This document shows positions 31,980 through 42,207 of a stretch of DNA of 64,000 bases, piece after piece. The stretch's first letter is position 1. Every line of letters starts with the position of its first letter. The notes under the pieces are model-generated. The model worked only from the letters and a program-made list of their open reading frames with translations. It did no database searches and was not told the origin of the DNA. This stretch comes from Pectobacterium wasabiae CFBP 3304 (GTDB taxonomy: Bacteria > Pseudomonadota > Gammaproteobacteria > Enterobacterales > Enterobacteriaceae), in contig NZ_CP015750.1 of NCBI RefSeq assembly GCF_001742185.1, positions 3,162,001 to 3,226,000 on the forward strand, given 5' to 3'. The position numbers were made by a program, and so were the translations under genes.

Positions 31980-32345
31980 ATGAAAAAATCAGGAATAAAA
32001 GCACTGTGCTTAATCATTGGAATGAGTTTGTCTGGGTTGCCATTACTGGGTCAGGCGGCACCTAAAGCCGCTGACAGTACAGCGACGGCGGTGAAGTCTG
32101 CACCAACAGATCAGAAAGCGGAAAAAGCAACGCTTCCTGATGGTGATGAGGATAAGGTAAGCATTAATATGGCGGGGGCGGCTGAGTTGGCTGAAATCAT
32201 GAACGGTGTCGGCCTTAAAAAGGCGGAGGCGATCGTTAGCTACCGTGAACAAAATGGTCCTTTTACCCAGATCGATCAATTAACTGAGGTTCCAGGAATC
32301 GGAGCAGCGTTAGTTGAGCGTAATCTCCCTCGGTTAAAGCTGTAA
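31980..32345 (+). CDS. ybaV: ComEA-family helix-hairpin-helix protein YbaV
   Basis: This 121-residue protein has a signal peptide (to about residue 27, QAA) and a C-terminal pair of helix-hairpin-helix motifs (SINMAGAAELAEIMNGVG and TEVPGIGAALVERN) like ComEA, a DNA-binding protein of natural transformation. It is therefore predicted to be a periplasmic DNA-binding protein. Whether it takes part in DNA uptake here is unknown. GGAGGAAACAGC is a strong ribosome site. The neighbours ppiD, fadM and queC are the same as in E. coli. Confidence 0.9.
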   Translation: MKKSGIKALCLIIGMSLSGLPLLGQAAPKAADSTATAVKSAPTDQKAEKATLPDGDEDKVSINMAGAAELAEIMNGVGLKKAEAIVSYREQNGPFTQIDQLTEVPGIGAALVERNLPRLKL

Positions 32346-32378
32346 TGCTTTTAAAACCGTGATGCTTTTAAAACTGTG
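32345..32378. repeat. Tandem duplication of 17 bases after ybaV
   Basis: ATGCTTTTAAAACCGTG is followed directly by ATGCTTTTAAAACTGTG, one mismatch. The first copy starts on the last base of the ybaV stop codon. It looks like a local replication slip. Confidence 0.85.
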
Positions 32379-32386
32379 ATATCAGT

Positions 32387-32419
32387 CGCAGCCCAGTCGA
32401 GCACCTCCTCTGGGCTGCG
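32387..32419. terminator. Hairpin between ybaV and fadM
   Basis: CGCAGCCCAG pairs perfectly with CTGGGCTGCG over a 13-base loop. There is no T run, so it is a weak or rho-assisted terminator or an RNA-processing element. Confidence 0.45.
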
Positions 32420-32484
32420 AACCTCTGCTAGGCTAATTATCAGATCATACCCGTTATTGATTCTGTCACAGGAGCATTCACACG

Positions 32485-32883
32485 ATGCAGACGTTTATCA
32501 CCGTTCGTGGCTATCACATTGATGTTTATCAGCACGTTAATAACGCGCGCTATCTGGAATTTCTGGAAGAGGCGCGTTGGCAGTGGTTGGAAACGTTGCC
32601 TGCCTTTGGCTGGATGCAGAGTAACAATATTGCTTTCGTGGTGGTCAATATCAATATTAACTATCGCAAGCCTGCCGTTCTCGGTGATGTGCTGCGTATT
32701 GATAGTGAGCTACTGCAGATAAATACGAAAAGCGGGGTGATCAGTCAGAAGATAACCCGAGAGTCTGATGAAAGTGATGTGGTTGATGCCACGCTGACGT
32801 TTGTCTGCATTAATTTATTGACGCAGAAAGCGCTGCCGCTGGAGGGAGTACTGCTGGAGCACTTAAACGAGATCCGTTGTTAG
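32485..32883 (+). CDS. fadM: Long-chain acyl-CoA thioesterase FadM
   Basis: FadM (formerly YbaW, TesC) is a hotdog-fold thioesterase that hydrolyses long-chain acyl-CoA intermediates during fatty acid oxidation. The 132 residues equal the E. coli protein. The family signature DVYQHVNNARYLEFLEEAR (residues about 13-31) includes the catalytic Asp. No signal peptide is present, so it acts in the cytosol. CAGGAGCATTCACACG precedes the start. Confidence 0.95.
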   Translation: MQTFITVRGYHIDVYQHVNNARYLEFLEEARWQWLETLPAFGWMQSNNIAFVVVNININYRKPAVLGDVLRIDSELLQINTKSGVISQKITRESDESDVVDATLTFVCINLLTQKALPLEGVLLEHLNEIRC

Positions 32884-32959
32884 CATAGGCAGCAGGGCAC
32901 CCCTGTACGATGCGGCCTGCTGGTTTTACTTTGTCGTATAGGTTCTGCGTGGTGCCGCC

Positions 32960-33655
32960 TCAGCGTAACCCTACTTTCTGCTTTAGTGACGCCATCACAG
33001 TTTCGGCATCATTTTGATATTGTGCGAGTCCATTTGCGCGTAAATGACAGGCGGCACACTGGCCACATCCATCACCTTTGATGCCGTTATAGCAGGTTAG
33101 CGTGTGATAACGCACGGTATTGAGTTGCTGATAATAATCCGCCAGCGCCCAGGTCTCAGCCTTATTGAGCCACATCAGCGGGGTTTCAAAACGGATATTA
33201 CGGGCAATACCTAAAACAATGGCCTGATTCAGTGCCTTGACGAATTCGTCCCGACAATCTGGGTAACCGGAAAAGTCGGTCTCACACACGCCGGTAATGA
33301 TGGCTTCTGCACCAACCTGATAGGCGTAGATAGAAGCGAGTGTCAGGAAAAGAATGTTTCTTCCTGGCACGAAGGTATTGGGGATACCGTGCGCATTGGC
33401 GTCATAATCAGGGACAGGGATGCTATCACGCGTCAGACTGCTGGTGGCGAGTTCATTCAGCAAGCCGACGTCCAGAACCTTATGCGCCGTTGCCCCCAGT
33501 TTCTGGCTCAGTTCCCGAGCGACATCAATTTCGGCACGGTGGCGTTGCCCATAATCGAAGGTGATGCAGTGAACATCATCATAATGTTGCAGAGCTTGGA
33601 TCAGGCAAGTTGTGGAGTCTTGTCCACCGCTAAAAACGACAACAGCACGCTTCAT
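32960..33655 (-). CDS. queC: 7-cyano-7-deazaguanine synthase QueC
   Basis: QueC converts 7-carboxy-7-deazaguanine to preQ0 with ATP and ammonia, a step in making the tRNA nucleoside queuosine. The 231-residue protein has the PP-loop SGGQDSTT at residues 9-16. The C-terminal zinc site has four cysteines in [16 protein letters not shown] (near 190-205). It is convergent with fadM and stands alone with its own promoter in the 125-base gap upstream. Confidence 0.97.
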   Translation of the reverse strand: MKRAVVVFSGGQDSTTCLIQALQHYDDVHCITFDYGQRHRAEIDVARELSQKLGATAHKVLDVGLLNELATSSLTRDSIPVPDYDANAHGIPNTFVPGRNILFLTLASIYAYQVGAEAIITGVCETDFSGYPDCRDEFVKALNQAIVLGIARNIRFETPLMWLNKAETWALADYYQQLNTVRYHTLTCYNGIKGDGCGQCAACHLRANGLAQYQNDAETVMASLKQKVGLR

Positions 33656-33780
33656 TCTTCATTCACCTTAACGCGACGTTAACCGCAATACGTTTGTAAT
33701 GCACTGCGGTAGAAAGCCGCTATTTTACCTGAAAAATGGTCTGTATTCAGCGCTGCGGCTGCGTGCCGAATAAACGGACC

Positions 33781-34857
33781 TTACGCCAGGTTAGCTTCAG
33801 GCACTAGATGAAATATCTCCGGGCTATTCAGGGTATTAAGGTAAGGAGTAATGTCGCCGATATTTTTTTCTACCCAACTGCTGTTGTAGTAGGTGTCCAA
33901 ATAGCGTTCGCCGCTGTCGCATAGCAAGGTTACGATCGCGCCTTTTTGGCCACGATTAACCATTTCTTTGGCCAATTGCAGCATCCCCCAGACGTTGGTG
34001 CCGGTAGAAGCGCCTGCCTTGCGACCTAACACGCTTTCCAGCCAGTATAGTGTGGCGATGCTGGCGGCGTCCGGTACTTTGATCATGCGATCAATGACGC
34101 CAGGAATAAAAGAGGGCTCGGCCCGCGGGCGACCAATACCTTCTATCCGACTACCGCACGGGCCAGTGATAGAACGGTCCCGTTTCTGGTAACAGTCGTA
34201 GAAGACGGAGTTTTCTGGATCGACGACGACCAGTTGTGTATCCAGCCCCTGATAGCGAATGTAGCGCCCGAGCGTTGCTGACGTGCCGCCCGTTCCCGCG
34301 CTCATCACGATGTAGTCCGGTACAGGATGCGGCTCACGTGCCATTTGTCGGTAAATGCTGTCAGCGATATTGTTATTGCCACGCCAGTCAGTGGCGCGTT
34401 CCGCATAGGTGAACTGATCCATATAATGGCCGTTCATCTCTTGTGCTAACTGTTCGGATGCTGCATAGATTTGCCCTGCCTGTTCGACAAAATGGCAGCG
34501 TCCACCATAGAAAGCGATTTGCTCGATTTTTCTTTTTGCCGTGCAGGAGGGCATGACGGCGATAAACGGTAGGCCGAGCAAGCGTGCAAAATAGGCTTCT
34601 GACACGGCAGTGCTGCCAGATGACGCTTCGATAATTGGCGTGCCTTCTTTAACCCAGCCGTTGCACAAGCCGTAGAGAAACAAAGAGCGGGCCAGACGAT
34701 GCTTTAGGCTGCCGCTGGGATGTGTGCTTTCATCTTTGAGGTAAAAATAAATACCGGGGTAATCCGGCAGGGTCAGACGGATAAGATGTGTGTCAGCCGA
34801 ACGCTGAAAATCTGCTTCGATAGCGCTGATGGCATTTTTAACCCAGGCATTGGTCAT
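33781..34857 (-). CDS. cdsH: PLP-dependent cysteine desulfhydrase of the cysteine synthase family (CdsH-like)
   Basis: The 358-residue protein has the fold-type II signature of cysteine synthase-like enzymes. The PLP lysine is in [10 protein letters not shown] (near residue 52), the substrate loop is EASSGSTA (near 78), and the phosphate loop is SAGTGGTSA (near 186). In Salmonella a protein of this type next to ybaO (decR) was described as cysteine desulfhydrase CdsH, which breaks cysteine into pyruvate, ammonia and sulfide. The neighbour two genes upstream here is decR, which supports that role. A synthase role cannot be excluded from sequence alone. Confidence 0.72.
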   Translation of the reverse strand: MTNAWVKNAISAIEADFQRSADTHLIRLTLPDYPGIYFYLKDESTHPSGSLKHRLARSLFLYGLCNGWVKEGTPIIEASSGSTAVSEAYFARLLGLPFIAVMPSCTAKRKIEQIAFYGGRCHFVEQAGQIYAASEQLAQEMNGHYMDQFTYAERATDWRGNNNIADSIYRQMAREPHPVPDYIVMSAGTGGTSATLGRYIRYQGLDTQLVVVDPENSVFYDCYQKRDRSITGPCGSRIEGIGRPRAEPSFIPGVIDRMIKVPDAASIATLYWLESVLGRKAGASTGTNVWGMLQLAKEMVNRGQKGAIVTLLCDSGERYLDTYYNSSWVEKNIGDITPYLNTLNSPEIFHLVPEANLA

Positions 34858-35015
34858 GATGGAAACTCGATTAGGCAGTGATGCGAATAGATTAACGAGT
34901 TTTCAGGATAAAAAAATTATCTTTTTATCTCTTCATGACCAATTTAATGAAATTATTTTCCCCTTTTATTGTTTATTTGGGGATTTATTTTCTATTAATG
35001 TTCTATGGCGTGTGG

Positions 35016-35459
35016 CTATCCAAAAATCATGGCAATGGCTGCGGCTATGGCGACGAGAGCCATTAAAGTAAATGCCATATTGATGGCACTAATAATAAAA
35101 GGGAATGCGATTACGGCGATGCCGAGCATTGCTGAGCTAATGCAAGATCTGGCCGATTCACGGCGAGTGAAGCCGAAAACAGCGAAAATAATCGCGAGAC
35201 AGCCTAATGCGGATGTCGCGGCAATGACGAGTCGTTGTTCATTGAATGATGGCTCGGGGCGCTGTGTCTGGGGAGCTTTCCCCATCAGTCTGTCTAGGGT
35301 TGTGTCTCGGATAGAAACAATTTTCTCTGCGACCCGCTCTTCAATGGAAACCTCGGGCTTTGATGGCCCTGTCCAAAAGTAGGTGACGGAAATAAGCAGT
35401 GCCAATGCGCCAAGAACCATCCCAATCGTGCTGAATTTACTCTTTTTATCTGTTGTCAT
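35016..35459 (-). CDS. Unrecognised small inner-membrane protein
   Basis: I do not recognise this 147-residue protein with certainty. From the start MTTDKKSKFSTIGM (behind CAGGAG, 10 bases away) it has a transmembrane helix at about 11-29. A charged soluble stretch (about 35-75, rich in Glu, Arg and Pro) follows, then two or three further hydrophobic segments to the C-terminus. It resembles the general layout of YidI-like membrane proteins. It lies between the cdsH-like gene (same strand, 158-base AT-rich gap) and divergent decR. Confidence 0.75.
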   Translation of the reverse strand: MTTDKKSKFSTIGMVLGALALLISVTYFWTGPSKPEVSIEERVAEKIVSIRDTTLDRLMGKAPQTQRPEPSFNEQRLVIAATSALGCLAIIFAVFGFTRRESARSCISSAMLGIAVIAFPFIISAINMAFTLMALVAIAAAIAMIFG

Positions 35460-35722
35460 CGTTTCGCCACTCCTGATTGGCATAAAATACGTTGTTGGTC
35501 GATATCGTCATAAATCGTAGAATTCAACCAGCCCGTTTATCGTATCACCTTCTGTGAAAAACAATGAAATATCATACTATACAGTTGGTTATATTTTCCT
35601 TCCGCAACAAAGGCTATTTACTGCTGTTATCCGTGAAGGTTGAAGATGGTTTTTGTAGGAAGAACAATACTTTTCTCTCTTAATGGGAGAAAGTAGAGGA
35701 AAATTTTCTATGGAGTGGCGCT

Positions 35723-36184
35723 ATGTTGGATAAAATTGATCGCACATTGCTGAATATGCTGCAACAGGACTGTACGCTTTCGCTACAAACGTTGGCCGAT
35801 GCGGTTAATTTGACATCCACACCGTGCTGGAAACGTCTGAAGCGTCTGGAAGAGGAGGGGATCATCCGGGCGCGGGTGGCGCTGTTAGATAATGAACGTC
35901 TGGGGCTTGGGTTGACGGCGTTTGTCTTATTAAAGACGCAGCAGCATAACCGTGACTGGTATCAGACATTTACTCGCGTGGTCTCCGATATGCCGGAGGT
36001 GTTAGCTTTCTATCGCATGGCCGGTGAATACGATTACCTGATGCAGGTTCAGGTTGCTGATATGAAAAGCTATGATGATTTTTATAAGCGGTTAGTGAAT
36101 GGTATTCCCGGGCTGGTCGATGTAACATCCAGTTTCGCTATGGAACGAATCAAGCATACCACGGCACTGCCTTTATCCCTGTGA
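35723..36184 (+). CDS. decR: Lrp/AsnC-family cysteine-responsive regulator DecR
   Basis: DecR (formerly YbaO) is a cysteine sensor that activates cysteine-degrading genes; in E. coli it controls the yhaO-yhaM (cyuPA) operon. The 153 residues have an N-terminal winged helix-turn-helix (about 5-60, [25 protein letters not shown]) and a C-terminal RAM domain. Cys16 and Cys40 are worth noting as possible sensing residues (inference). A TGGAGTGGCGCT site precedes the ATG. It is divergent from the membrane gene and the cdsH-like gene, its likely target. Confidence 0.92.
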   Translation: MLDKIDRTLLNMLQQDCTLSLQTLADAVNLTSTPCWKRLKRLEEEGIIRARVALLDNERLGLGLTAFVLLKTQQHNRDWYQTFTRVVSDMPEVLAFYRMAGEYDYLMQVQVADMKSYDDFYKRLVNGIPGLVDVTSSFAMERIKHTTALPLSL

Positions 36185-36194
36185 TTCATCATCC

Positions 36195-36466
<272 letters not shown>

Positions 36467-36534
36467 ATCCGTTTTTTGTATAATCACTTTTCTGAGCCTG
36501 CCATGGCCCGTCTGACTATTGGAACAAAAACTGC

Positions 36535-38304
36535 GTGAGACTGTTTGCTCAACTAAGTTGGTATTTTCGCCGCGAATGGCGTCGCTATCTGGGGGCTGTC
36601 GCACTACTCATTGCGATTGCCATTCTGCAATTACTGCCTCCAAAACTGGTTGGCGTGATTGTCGATGGTGTGACACAACAGGGTATGTCGATGGCCGAAA
36701 TGATGCAGTGGATTGGCGTGATGCTACTGACTGCGGTCATGGTCTATTTACTGCGCTACGTGTGGCGAGTGTTCCTGTTTGGTGCGTCTTACCAGCTAGC
36801 GGTTGAGTTACGAGAAGATTTTTACCGCCAGTTAAGTCGCCAACATCCTGCATTTTACCAACGTCATCGTACCGGCGATCTCATGGCGCGTGCCACTAAT
36901 GATGTCGATCGCGTGGTGTTTGCTGCCGGAGAGGGGGTGCTGACGCTGGTCGATTCGATGGTGATGGGCTGTGCTGTGCTGGTGGTTATGTGTACTCAGA
37001 TTAGTTGGGAGCTCACCCTGCTAGCGCTGCTCCCGATGCCTATCATGGCACTTTTCATCAAACGTTACGGCACCCAACTGCATAACCGTTTTAAATCTGC
37101 ACAGGCGGCGTTTTCTTCGCTTAACGATCAGGCGCAGGAAAGTTTGACCAGCATCCGGATGATTAAAGCCTTTGGATTGGAAAACTATCAATCAGCGCGT
37201 TTCGCGCAAGTTGCCGCAGATGCTGGTGCCAAAAACATGCACGTTGCCCGGGTTGATGCTCGTTTCGATCCCACCATTTATATTGCCGTCGGATTGTCGA
37301 ATTTGCTGGCTATTGGCGGCGGCAGTTGGATGGTGATCAACGGTTCGCTGACGTTAGGTTTGTTGACCAGTTTCGTCATGTATTTGGGATTGATGATATG
37401 GCCGATGCTGGCGCTGGCTTGGATGTTTAATATTGTTGAGCGCGGCAGTGCGGCATACGGCCGCATTCGACAACTACTCGCGGAAGAATCGGTGGTGAAA
37501 GACGGCGAGGAATCATTGCCTGCCGAGCGGGGCGTGCTCGCGGTGAATATCTCCGCGTTTCACTACCCTGATAATACCCGTGATGCTTTAAAAAATATTC
37601 AATTTACGTTGGCACCGGGCAATATGCTGGGATTATGCGGGCCGACAGGATCGGGGAAAAGTACGCTGCTGGCGTTGATTTTACGTCATTTTGATAGCCG
37701 CCCGGGAGATATTCGTTATCACGATCGTCCATTGAGCGCCATTCGGTTGGATGAACTGCGCGGTCGTTTTGCCGTTGTGGGACAAATGCCTTTTCTGTTC
37801 TCCGATACGGTGGCACAAAATATTGCACTGGGTCGACCAGATGCCACGCAGCAAGAGATTGAACAAGCTGCGCGGCTTGCTAGCGTACACGATGATATTT
37901 TGCGTTTACCTCAGGGTTACCAGACAGAAGTTGGCGAGCGCGGCGTGATGCTATCTGGTGGTCAAAAACAGCGTATTGCGATTGCTCGAGCATTATTGCT
38001 AGATGCTGAGATTTTGGTGCTGGACGATGCGTTGTCTGCGGTTGATGGACGAACGGAGCATCAGATTTTGCAAAATCTTAAAACATGGGGTGAGAAACGA
38101 ACGCTGATCATCAGCGCACATCGTTTGTCGGCCCTAACCGAAGCGGATGAAATCGTGGTGTTGCAACAAGGGCAAACAGTACAGCGTGGTACACATCGGA
38201 CGCTAGCGGCACAGTCCGGTTGGTATCGGGATATGTATCGTTATCAACAGTTGGAGGCCGCGCTGGATGATGTACCGCAGTCAGAAGGAACGACAAATGA
38301 ATAG
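36535..38304 (+). CDS. mdlA: ABC exporter half-transporter MdlA
   Basis: MdlA is a half-size ABC exporter thought to pair with MdlB as a heterodimeric multidrug-type pump in the inner membrane; the substrate is unknown. The 589 residues begin with a GTG codon ([15 protein letters not shown]), as in relatives. A six-helix membrane domain (about 15-305) precedes the ATPase domain with Walker [10 protein letters not shown] (near 364), signature LSGGQ (near 475) and Walker [10 protein letters not shown]. It overlaps mdlB by 8 bases. Confidence 0.95.
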   Translation: MRLFAQLSWYFRREWRRYLGAVALLIAIAILQLLPPKLVGVIVDGVTQQGMSMAEMMQWIGVMLLTAVMVYLLRYVWRVFLFGASYQLAVELREDFYRQLSRQHPAFYQRHRTGDLMARATNDVDRVVFAAGEGVLTLVDSMVMGCAVLVVMCTQISWELTLLALLPMPIMALFIKRYGTQLHNRFKSAQAAFSSLNDQAQESLTSIRMIKAFGLENYQSARFAQVAADAGAKNMHVARVDARFDPTIYIAVGLSNLLAIGGGSWMVINGSLTLGLLTSFVMYLGLMIWPMLALAWMFNIVERGSAAYGRIRQLLAEESVVKDGEESLPAERGVLAVNISAFHYPDNTRDALKNIQFTLAPGNMLGLCGPTGSGKSTLLALILRHFDSRPGDIRYHDRPLSAIRLDELRGRFAVVGQMPFLFSDTVAQNIALGRPDATQQEIEQAARLASVHDDILRLPQGYQTEVGERGVMLSGGQKQRIAIARALLLDAEILVLDDALSAVDGRTEHQILQNLKTWGEKRTLIISAHRLSALTEADEIVVLQQGQTVQRGTHRTLAAQSGWYRDMYRYQQLEAALDDVPQSEGTTNE

Positions 38305-40072
38305 CCCTCAACCGTTTTGGCCGACTCTTAAGCGCCTGCTGGCCTATAGCTCTCCCTGGCGGAAAACGCTGATATTCGGTGTCCTGATGCTGTGGGTTGC
38401 CGCTATTGCTGAAGTCTCAGGCCCCGTGTTGGTAAGCTATTTCATTGACGATCTGGTGGCAAAAGGCCAATTCCCGCTGGCGATTGCGGCAGGTCTGGCA
38501 ATGGCCTATATTTTGCTGAATATTTTGGCCGCCTCGCTGCACTATTTCCAGACGCTGTTGTTTAATCGAGTCGCCGTTGGCGTCGTGCAGCAACTGCGTA
38601 TTGATGTGATGGATGCGGCTTTGCGTCAGCCGCTGAGTACATTTGATACGCAACCTGTCGGGCAGTTGATTTCACGTGTCACCAATGACACCGAGGTGGT
38701 TAAAGATCTCTACGTCATGGTGGTATCAACGGTATTACGCAGCGCGACCCTGGTAGGGGCAATGCTGGTGGCGATGTTCAGCCTGAGCTGGCAAATGGCT
38801 CTGGTTGCGTTGATGATTTTCCCAGCAGTAGCGACGGTCATGGCGCTCTACCACCGTTTTAGTACGCCGATTGTGCGTAAGATTCGGCGCTATCTAGCAG
38901 ACATTAATGATGGTTTCAACGAAGTGATTAATGGCATGGGCGTCATTCAGCAATTCCGCCAGCAGGCGCGTTTTGGTAAGAAACTCGGCGCAGCAAGCGA
39001 TGAGCATTACGAAGCGCGCATGAAGGCCTTGCGTTTGGAGGGATTCTTGCTACGGCCGCTGCTGAGTCTGTTTGCCGCAATGGTTCTCTGCGGGTTGTTG
39101 ATCCAGTTTGGTTTTAGCTCGGTTGGAGCGGTTGGTGTTGGGGTTTTGTATGCTTTTATCAATTACCTTGGCCGTTTGAATGAACCGCTAATTGAGTTGA
39201 CGACCCAGCAATCGATGTTGCAGCAGGCGGTTGTTGCTGGCGAGCGCATCTTTGAATTGATGGATGGTGCAAAGCAAGGCTACGGAAGCGACGATCGTCC
39301 TATGGTCTCAGGGCGTGTTGATATTAACGATGTCTCTTTCTCTTATGGCACAGAAAAACGTGTGCTACAGCATATCTCTCTGACGATACCCGATCGTGGG
39401 TTCGTCGCATTGGTAGGGCATACCGGCAGTGGAAAAAGCACATTAGCTAGTTTGCTTATGGGGTATTACAGCCCGGATGAGGGCGAGATTCGGCTTGATA
39501 ACCGACCGTTATCGACGTTGGCCCATAGTGTCTTGCGCCAAAATGTGGCAATGGTGCAGCAGGATCCTGTAGTGCTGGCGGAGTCCATGTTTGTGAATGT
39601 GACTCTGGGGCGCGATATTAGCGAAGAGGCCGTCTGGCGCGTGCTGGAGGTGGTGCAACTTGCTGAGCTGGTTCATGATTTCCCCGACGGATTACATACG
39701 CGTCTAGGTGAGCAGGGGAATAATCTGTCTACCGGACAAAAGCAACTGTTGGCGATTGCGCGGGTACTGGTGCAAACGCCTAAAATCCTGATTCTCGATG
39801 AGGCGACGGCGAATATTGACTCGGGTACGGAGCAAGCGGTGCAAAAGGCGCTGCGTATCATTAGGGAACAGACAACCTTAATTATCATTGCACACCGGCT
39901 TTCCACCATCGTTGAGGCCGACACGATTATGGTGCTTCATCATGGACAAACCGTTGAGCGGGGAACGCATGAGCAACTGCTGCAACAGCAGGGGCGTTAT
40001 TATCAAATGTATCAGTTGCAACTGGCCGGGGAGGATCTCGCTACCCCCAGCATCGAGCCTTTCCCTGTATAA
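38297..40072 (+). CDS. mdlB: ABC exporter half-transporter MdlB
   Basis: MdlB is the second half of the MdlAB exporter. The start [15 protein letters not shown] at 38297 gives 591 residues; a longer frame upstream lies within mdlA and is rejected. After six membrane helices come Walker [10 protein letters not shown] (near 373), a degenerate signature LSTGQ instead of LSGGQ, and Walker [10 protein letters not shown] with the catalytic Glu. MdlA has the canonical signature but Asp in place of that Glu (ILVLDDALS), so the pair has one consensus and one degenerate ATP site, as in many heterodimeric exporters. Confidence 0.95.
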   Translation: MNSPQPFWPTLKRLLAYSSPWRKTLIFGVLMLWVAAIAEVSGPVLVSYFIDDLVAKGQFPLAIAAGLAMAYILLNILAASLHYFQTLLFNRVAVGVVQQLRIDVMDAALRQPLSTFDTQPVGQLISRVTNDTEVVKDLYVMVVSTVLRSATLVGAMLVAMFSLSWQMALVALMIFPAVATVMALYHRFSTPIVRKIRRYLADINDGFNEVINGMGVIQQFRQQARFGKKLGAASDEHYEARMKALRLEGFLLRPLLSLFAAMVLCGLLIQFGFSSVGAVGVGVLYAFINYLGRLNEPLIELTTQQSMLQQAVVAGERIFELMDGAKQGYGSDDRPMVSGRVDINDVSFSYGTEKRVLQHISLTIPDRGFVALVGHTGSGKSTLASLLMGYYSPDEGEIRLDNRPLSTLAHSVLRQNVAMVQQDPVVLAESMFVNVTLGRDISEEAVWRVLEVVQLAELVHDFPDGLHTRLGEQGNNLSTGQKQLLAIARVLVQTPKILILDEATANIDSGTEQAVQKALRIIREQTTLIIIAHRLSTIVEADTIMVLHHGQTVERGTHEQLLQQQGRYYQMYQLQLAGEDLATPSIEPFPV

Positions 40073-40202
40073 CACGACTATCTGTAATTCCACGGTCTGC
40101 ACCGCGTCGAGTAGTGCAGACCAACAGTCCGTTCATGACTTCGCACCATCAGTAAGCACATCATTCTGCTTTTTGCTCACGCTGCACTGAAAATACACTT
40201 TG

Positions 40203-40219
40203 CGCACTTATTTGGTGCA
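40203..40219 (+). promoter_or_regulatory. Candidate NtrC (GlnG) binding site upstream of glnK
   Basis: CGCACTTATTTGGTGCA fits the NtrC 17-mer pattern (GCAC-N7-GTGC with TGGTGCA arm). It lies 108 bases upstream of the sigma-54 promoter, a normal enhancer distance. Confidence 0.65.
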
Positions 40220-40326
40220 ATTGTTGCCCCGAATTCTTCATTATTCCTTTTCTGCCGCATTTGCTTTTGCTCTTTTCTCTCTCTAATCGCGTTCTCCTTC
40301 CTGATTTATGCCAGATAAATCATTTA

Positions 40327-40342
40327 TGGCACACTGTTTGCT
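40327..40342 (+). promoter_or_regulatory. sigma-54 promoter of glnK-amtB
   Basis: TGGCAC-ACTGT-TTGCT matches the -24/-12 consensus, with GG and GC 10 bases apart. It would drive glnK-amtB under nitrogen limitation with NtrC. The rest of the 358-base mdlB-glnK gap shows no gene. Confidence 0.85.
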
Positions 40343-40430
40343 TTAATCATTGCGTAGACCGACTTCATAGAGCGCGTAATCGAACAAGTGGCGGGCGAAA
40401 GCCTGAACGTAATGGCTAGGGGGAAGATAA

Positions 40431-40769
40431 ATGAAACTGGTTACTGTGGTGATAAAACCATTCAAGCTGGAAGATGTCCGTGAAGCGTTATCTTCTGTCG
40501 GCATCCAGGGGCTCACCGTCACTGAGGTGAAAGGATTTGGTCGTCAGAAAGGGCACGCGGAGCTATACCGTGGCGCAGAATACAGCGTTAACTTTTTACC
40601 CAAGGTAAAAATTGATATCGCGATTGCAGACGACCAATTGGATGAAGTGATCGACGTCATCAGCAAAGCCGCGTACACCGGAAAAATTGGTGATGGCAAA
40701 ATTTTTGTCGCCGAGTTGCAAAGGGTTATCCGTATTCGTACGGGTGAAACTGACGAAGCCGCACTTTAA
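40431..40769 (+). CDS. glnK: Nitrogen regulatory PII protein GlnK
   Basis: GlnK (112 residues) is a trimeric PII signal protein that binds ATP/ADP and 2-oxoglutarate and blocks the ammonium channel AmtB when nitrogen is plentiful. The T-loop has the uridylylated Tyr51 (YRGAEYSVNF) and the B-loop is TGKIGDGKIF (about 83-92). It is coupled with amtB 33 bases downstream, the universal arrangement, which supports GlnK rather than GlnB. Confidence 0.97.
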   Translation: MKLVTVVIKPFKLEDVREALSSVGIQGLTVTEVKGFGRQKGHAELYRGAEYSVNFLPKVKIDIAIADDQLDEVIDVISKAAYTGKIGDGKIFVAELQRVIRIRTGETDEAAL

Positions 40770-40802
40770 CAACACCTAACGTAGATACGTAAATAGGGAT
40801 GG

Positions 40803-42095
40803 ATGAAAATGAAAAAACGACTCTCTTCATTAGGTCTCGGTGTGGCGGCATTACTCCCGACCTGGGCAATGGCAGCGACACCGACGATTGATAAAGCGGA
40901 TAACGCTTTTATTATGATTTGTACCGCGCTGGTACTTTTTATGACTATACCGGGCATCGCACTGTTTTATGGCGGCCTGATCCGTTCTAAGAACGTTCTG
41001 TCCATGATGACGCAGGTGAGCGTCACGTTCGCAATGGTCTGTATCCTGTGGGTCGTTTATGGATATAGCCTGGCCTTCAGCGAAGGTAACGCCTTCTTCG
41101 GTGGGTTCAGCACATTTATGCTGAAAGGCATTGGGATTGAGTCTATCAGTGGCACCTTCTATCAGTTTGTACACGTAGCGTATCAGGCTTCCTTCGCCTG
41201 CATCACCGTTGCGCTGATTGTCGGGGCGATTGCTGAGCGTATTCGTTTCTCTGCGGTACTGATTTTCGTTGCGCTGTGGCTGACATTCTCTTATCTGCCA
41301 ATGACGCACATGGTATGGGGCGGTGGTTATCTGGCTGCGGATGGCGCGCTGGACTTTGCTGGCGGCACGGTCGTTCACATCAACGCTGCGGTTGCTGGGT
41401 TAGTTGGTGCTTACCTGTTGGGTAAACGTGCCGGTTTTGGCAAAGAAGCCTTCAAACCGCATAACCTGCCGATGGTGTTTATCGGTACGGCGATCCTGTA
41501 TATCGGCTGGTTTGGCTTCAATGCGGGTTCTGCGGGCGCTGCCAACGGTATTGCTGCTCTGGCTTTCCTGAACACGGTTGTCGCTACCGCTGCTGCCATT
41601 CTGGCATGGGTTGGCGGTGAGTGGTTGGTACGCGGTAAACCTTCTCTACTGGGTGCGTGCTCTGGCTGTATTGCAGGTCTGGTGGCCATTACCCCAGCAG
41701 CGGGTACGGTGGGCGTAGGGGGGGCATTGATCATCGGTCTGGCTGGTGGCGTTGCAGGTCTGTGGGGCGTAACGGTACTGAAAAGATGGCTGCGCGTGGA
41801 TGACCCATGTGACGTGTTCGGTGTTCACGGCGTGTGCGGTATTGTTGGCTGTATCCTGACCGGAGTATTCACGTCGGCATCGCTGGGCGGAACAGGCTAT
41901 GCAGAAGGTGTGACAATGGCGCACCAGATTTGGGTACAGTTGTTCAGCGTGATTGTTTGCCTAGTGTGGTCTGGCGTGGTGGCATTCGTTGCCTTCAAAG
42001 TGGCGGATATGATTGTCGGTCTGCGTGTTCCTGAAGAGCAAGAGCGCGAGGGTCTGGACGTTAACAGCCATGGCGAGAGCGCTTACAACCAGTAA
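40803..42095 (+). CDS. amtB: Ammonium channel AmtB
   Basis: AmtB conducts ammonium/ammonia across the inner membrane. The 430-residue protein begins with a cleavable signal peptide (to about residue 25, WAMAA) followed by 11 helices. The twin-histidine pore motifs are in GGTVVHINAA and FGVHGVCG. The C-terminal tail VPEEQEREGLDVNSHGE is the GlnK contact region. An alternative start 6 bases downstream (MKKRL) is possible. A terminator follows. Confidence 0.97.
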   Translation: MKMKKRLSSLGLGVAALLPTWAMAATPTIDKADNAFIMICTALVLFMTIPGIALFYGGLIRSKNVLSMMTQVSVTFAMVCILWVVYGYSLAFSEGNAFFGGFSTFMLKGIGIESISGTFYQFVHVAYQASFACITVALIVGAIAERIRFSAVLIFVALWLTFSYLPMTHMVWGGGYLAADGALDFAGGTVVHINAAVAGLVGAYLLGKRAGFGKEAFKPHNLPMVFIGTAILYIGWFGFNAGSAGAANGIAALAFLNTVVATAAAILAWVGGEWLVRGKPSLLGACSGCIAGLVAITPAAGTVGVGGALIIGLAGGVAGLWGVTVLKRWLRVDDPCDVFGVHGVCGIVGCILTGVFTSASLGGTGYAEGVTMAHQIWVQLFSVIVCLVWSGVVAFVAFKVADMIVGLRVPEEQEREGLDVNSHGESAYNQ

Positions 42096-42114
42096 GTGAG
42101 TGAGATAGACAGTG

Positions 42115-42147
42115 AACAGGCGTGGGGAAACTCCACGCCTGTTTTGC
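42115..42147 (+). terminator. Rho-independent terminator of glnK-amtB
   Basis: AACAGGCGTGG and CCACGCCTGTT pair over a 7-base loop, then TTGCTTT. Confidence 0.9.
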
Positions 42148-42207
42148 TTTACAGCTAACGTTATTCAAATTGCGTCGTTTTAGCATGCAATAAGCCTGTC
42201 GGCAGAT

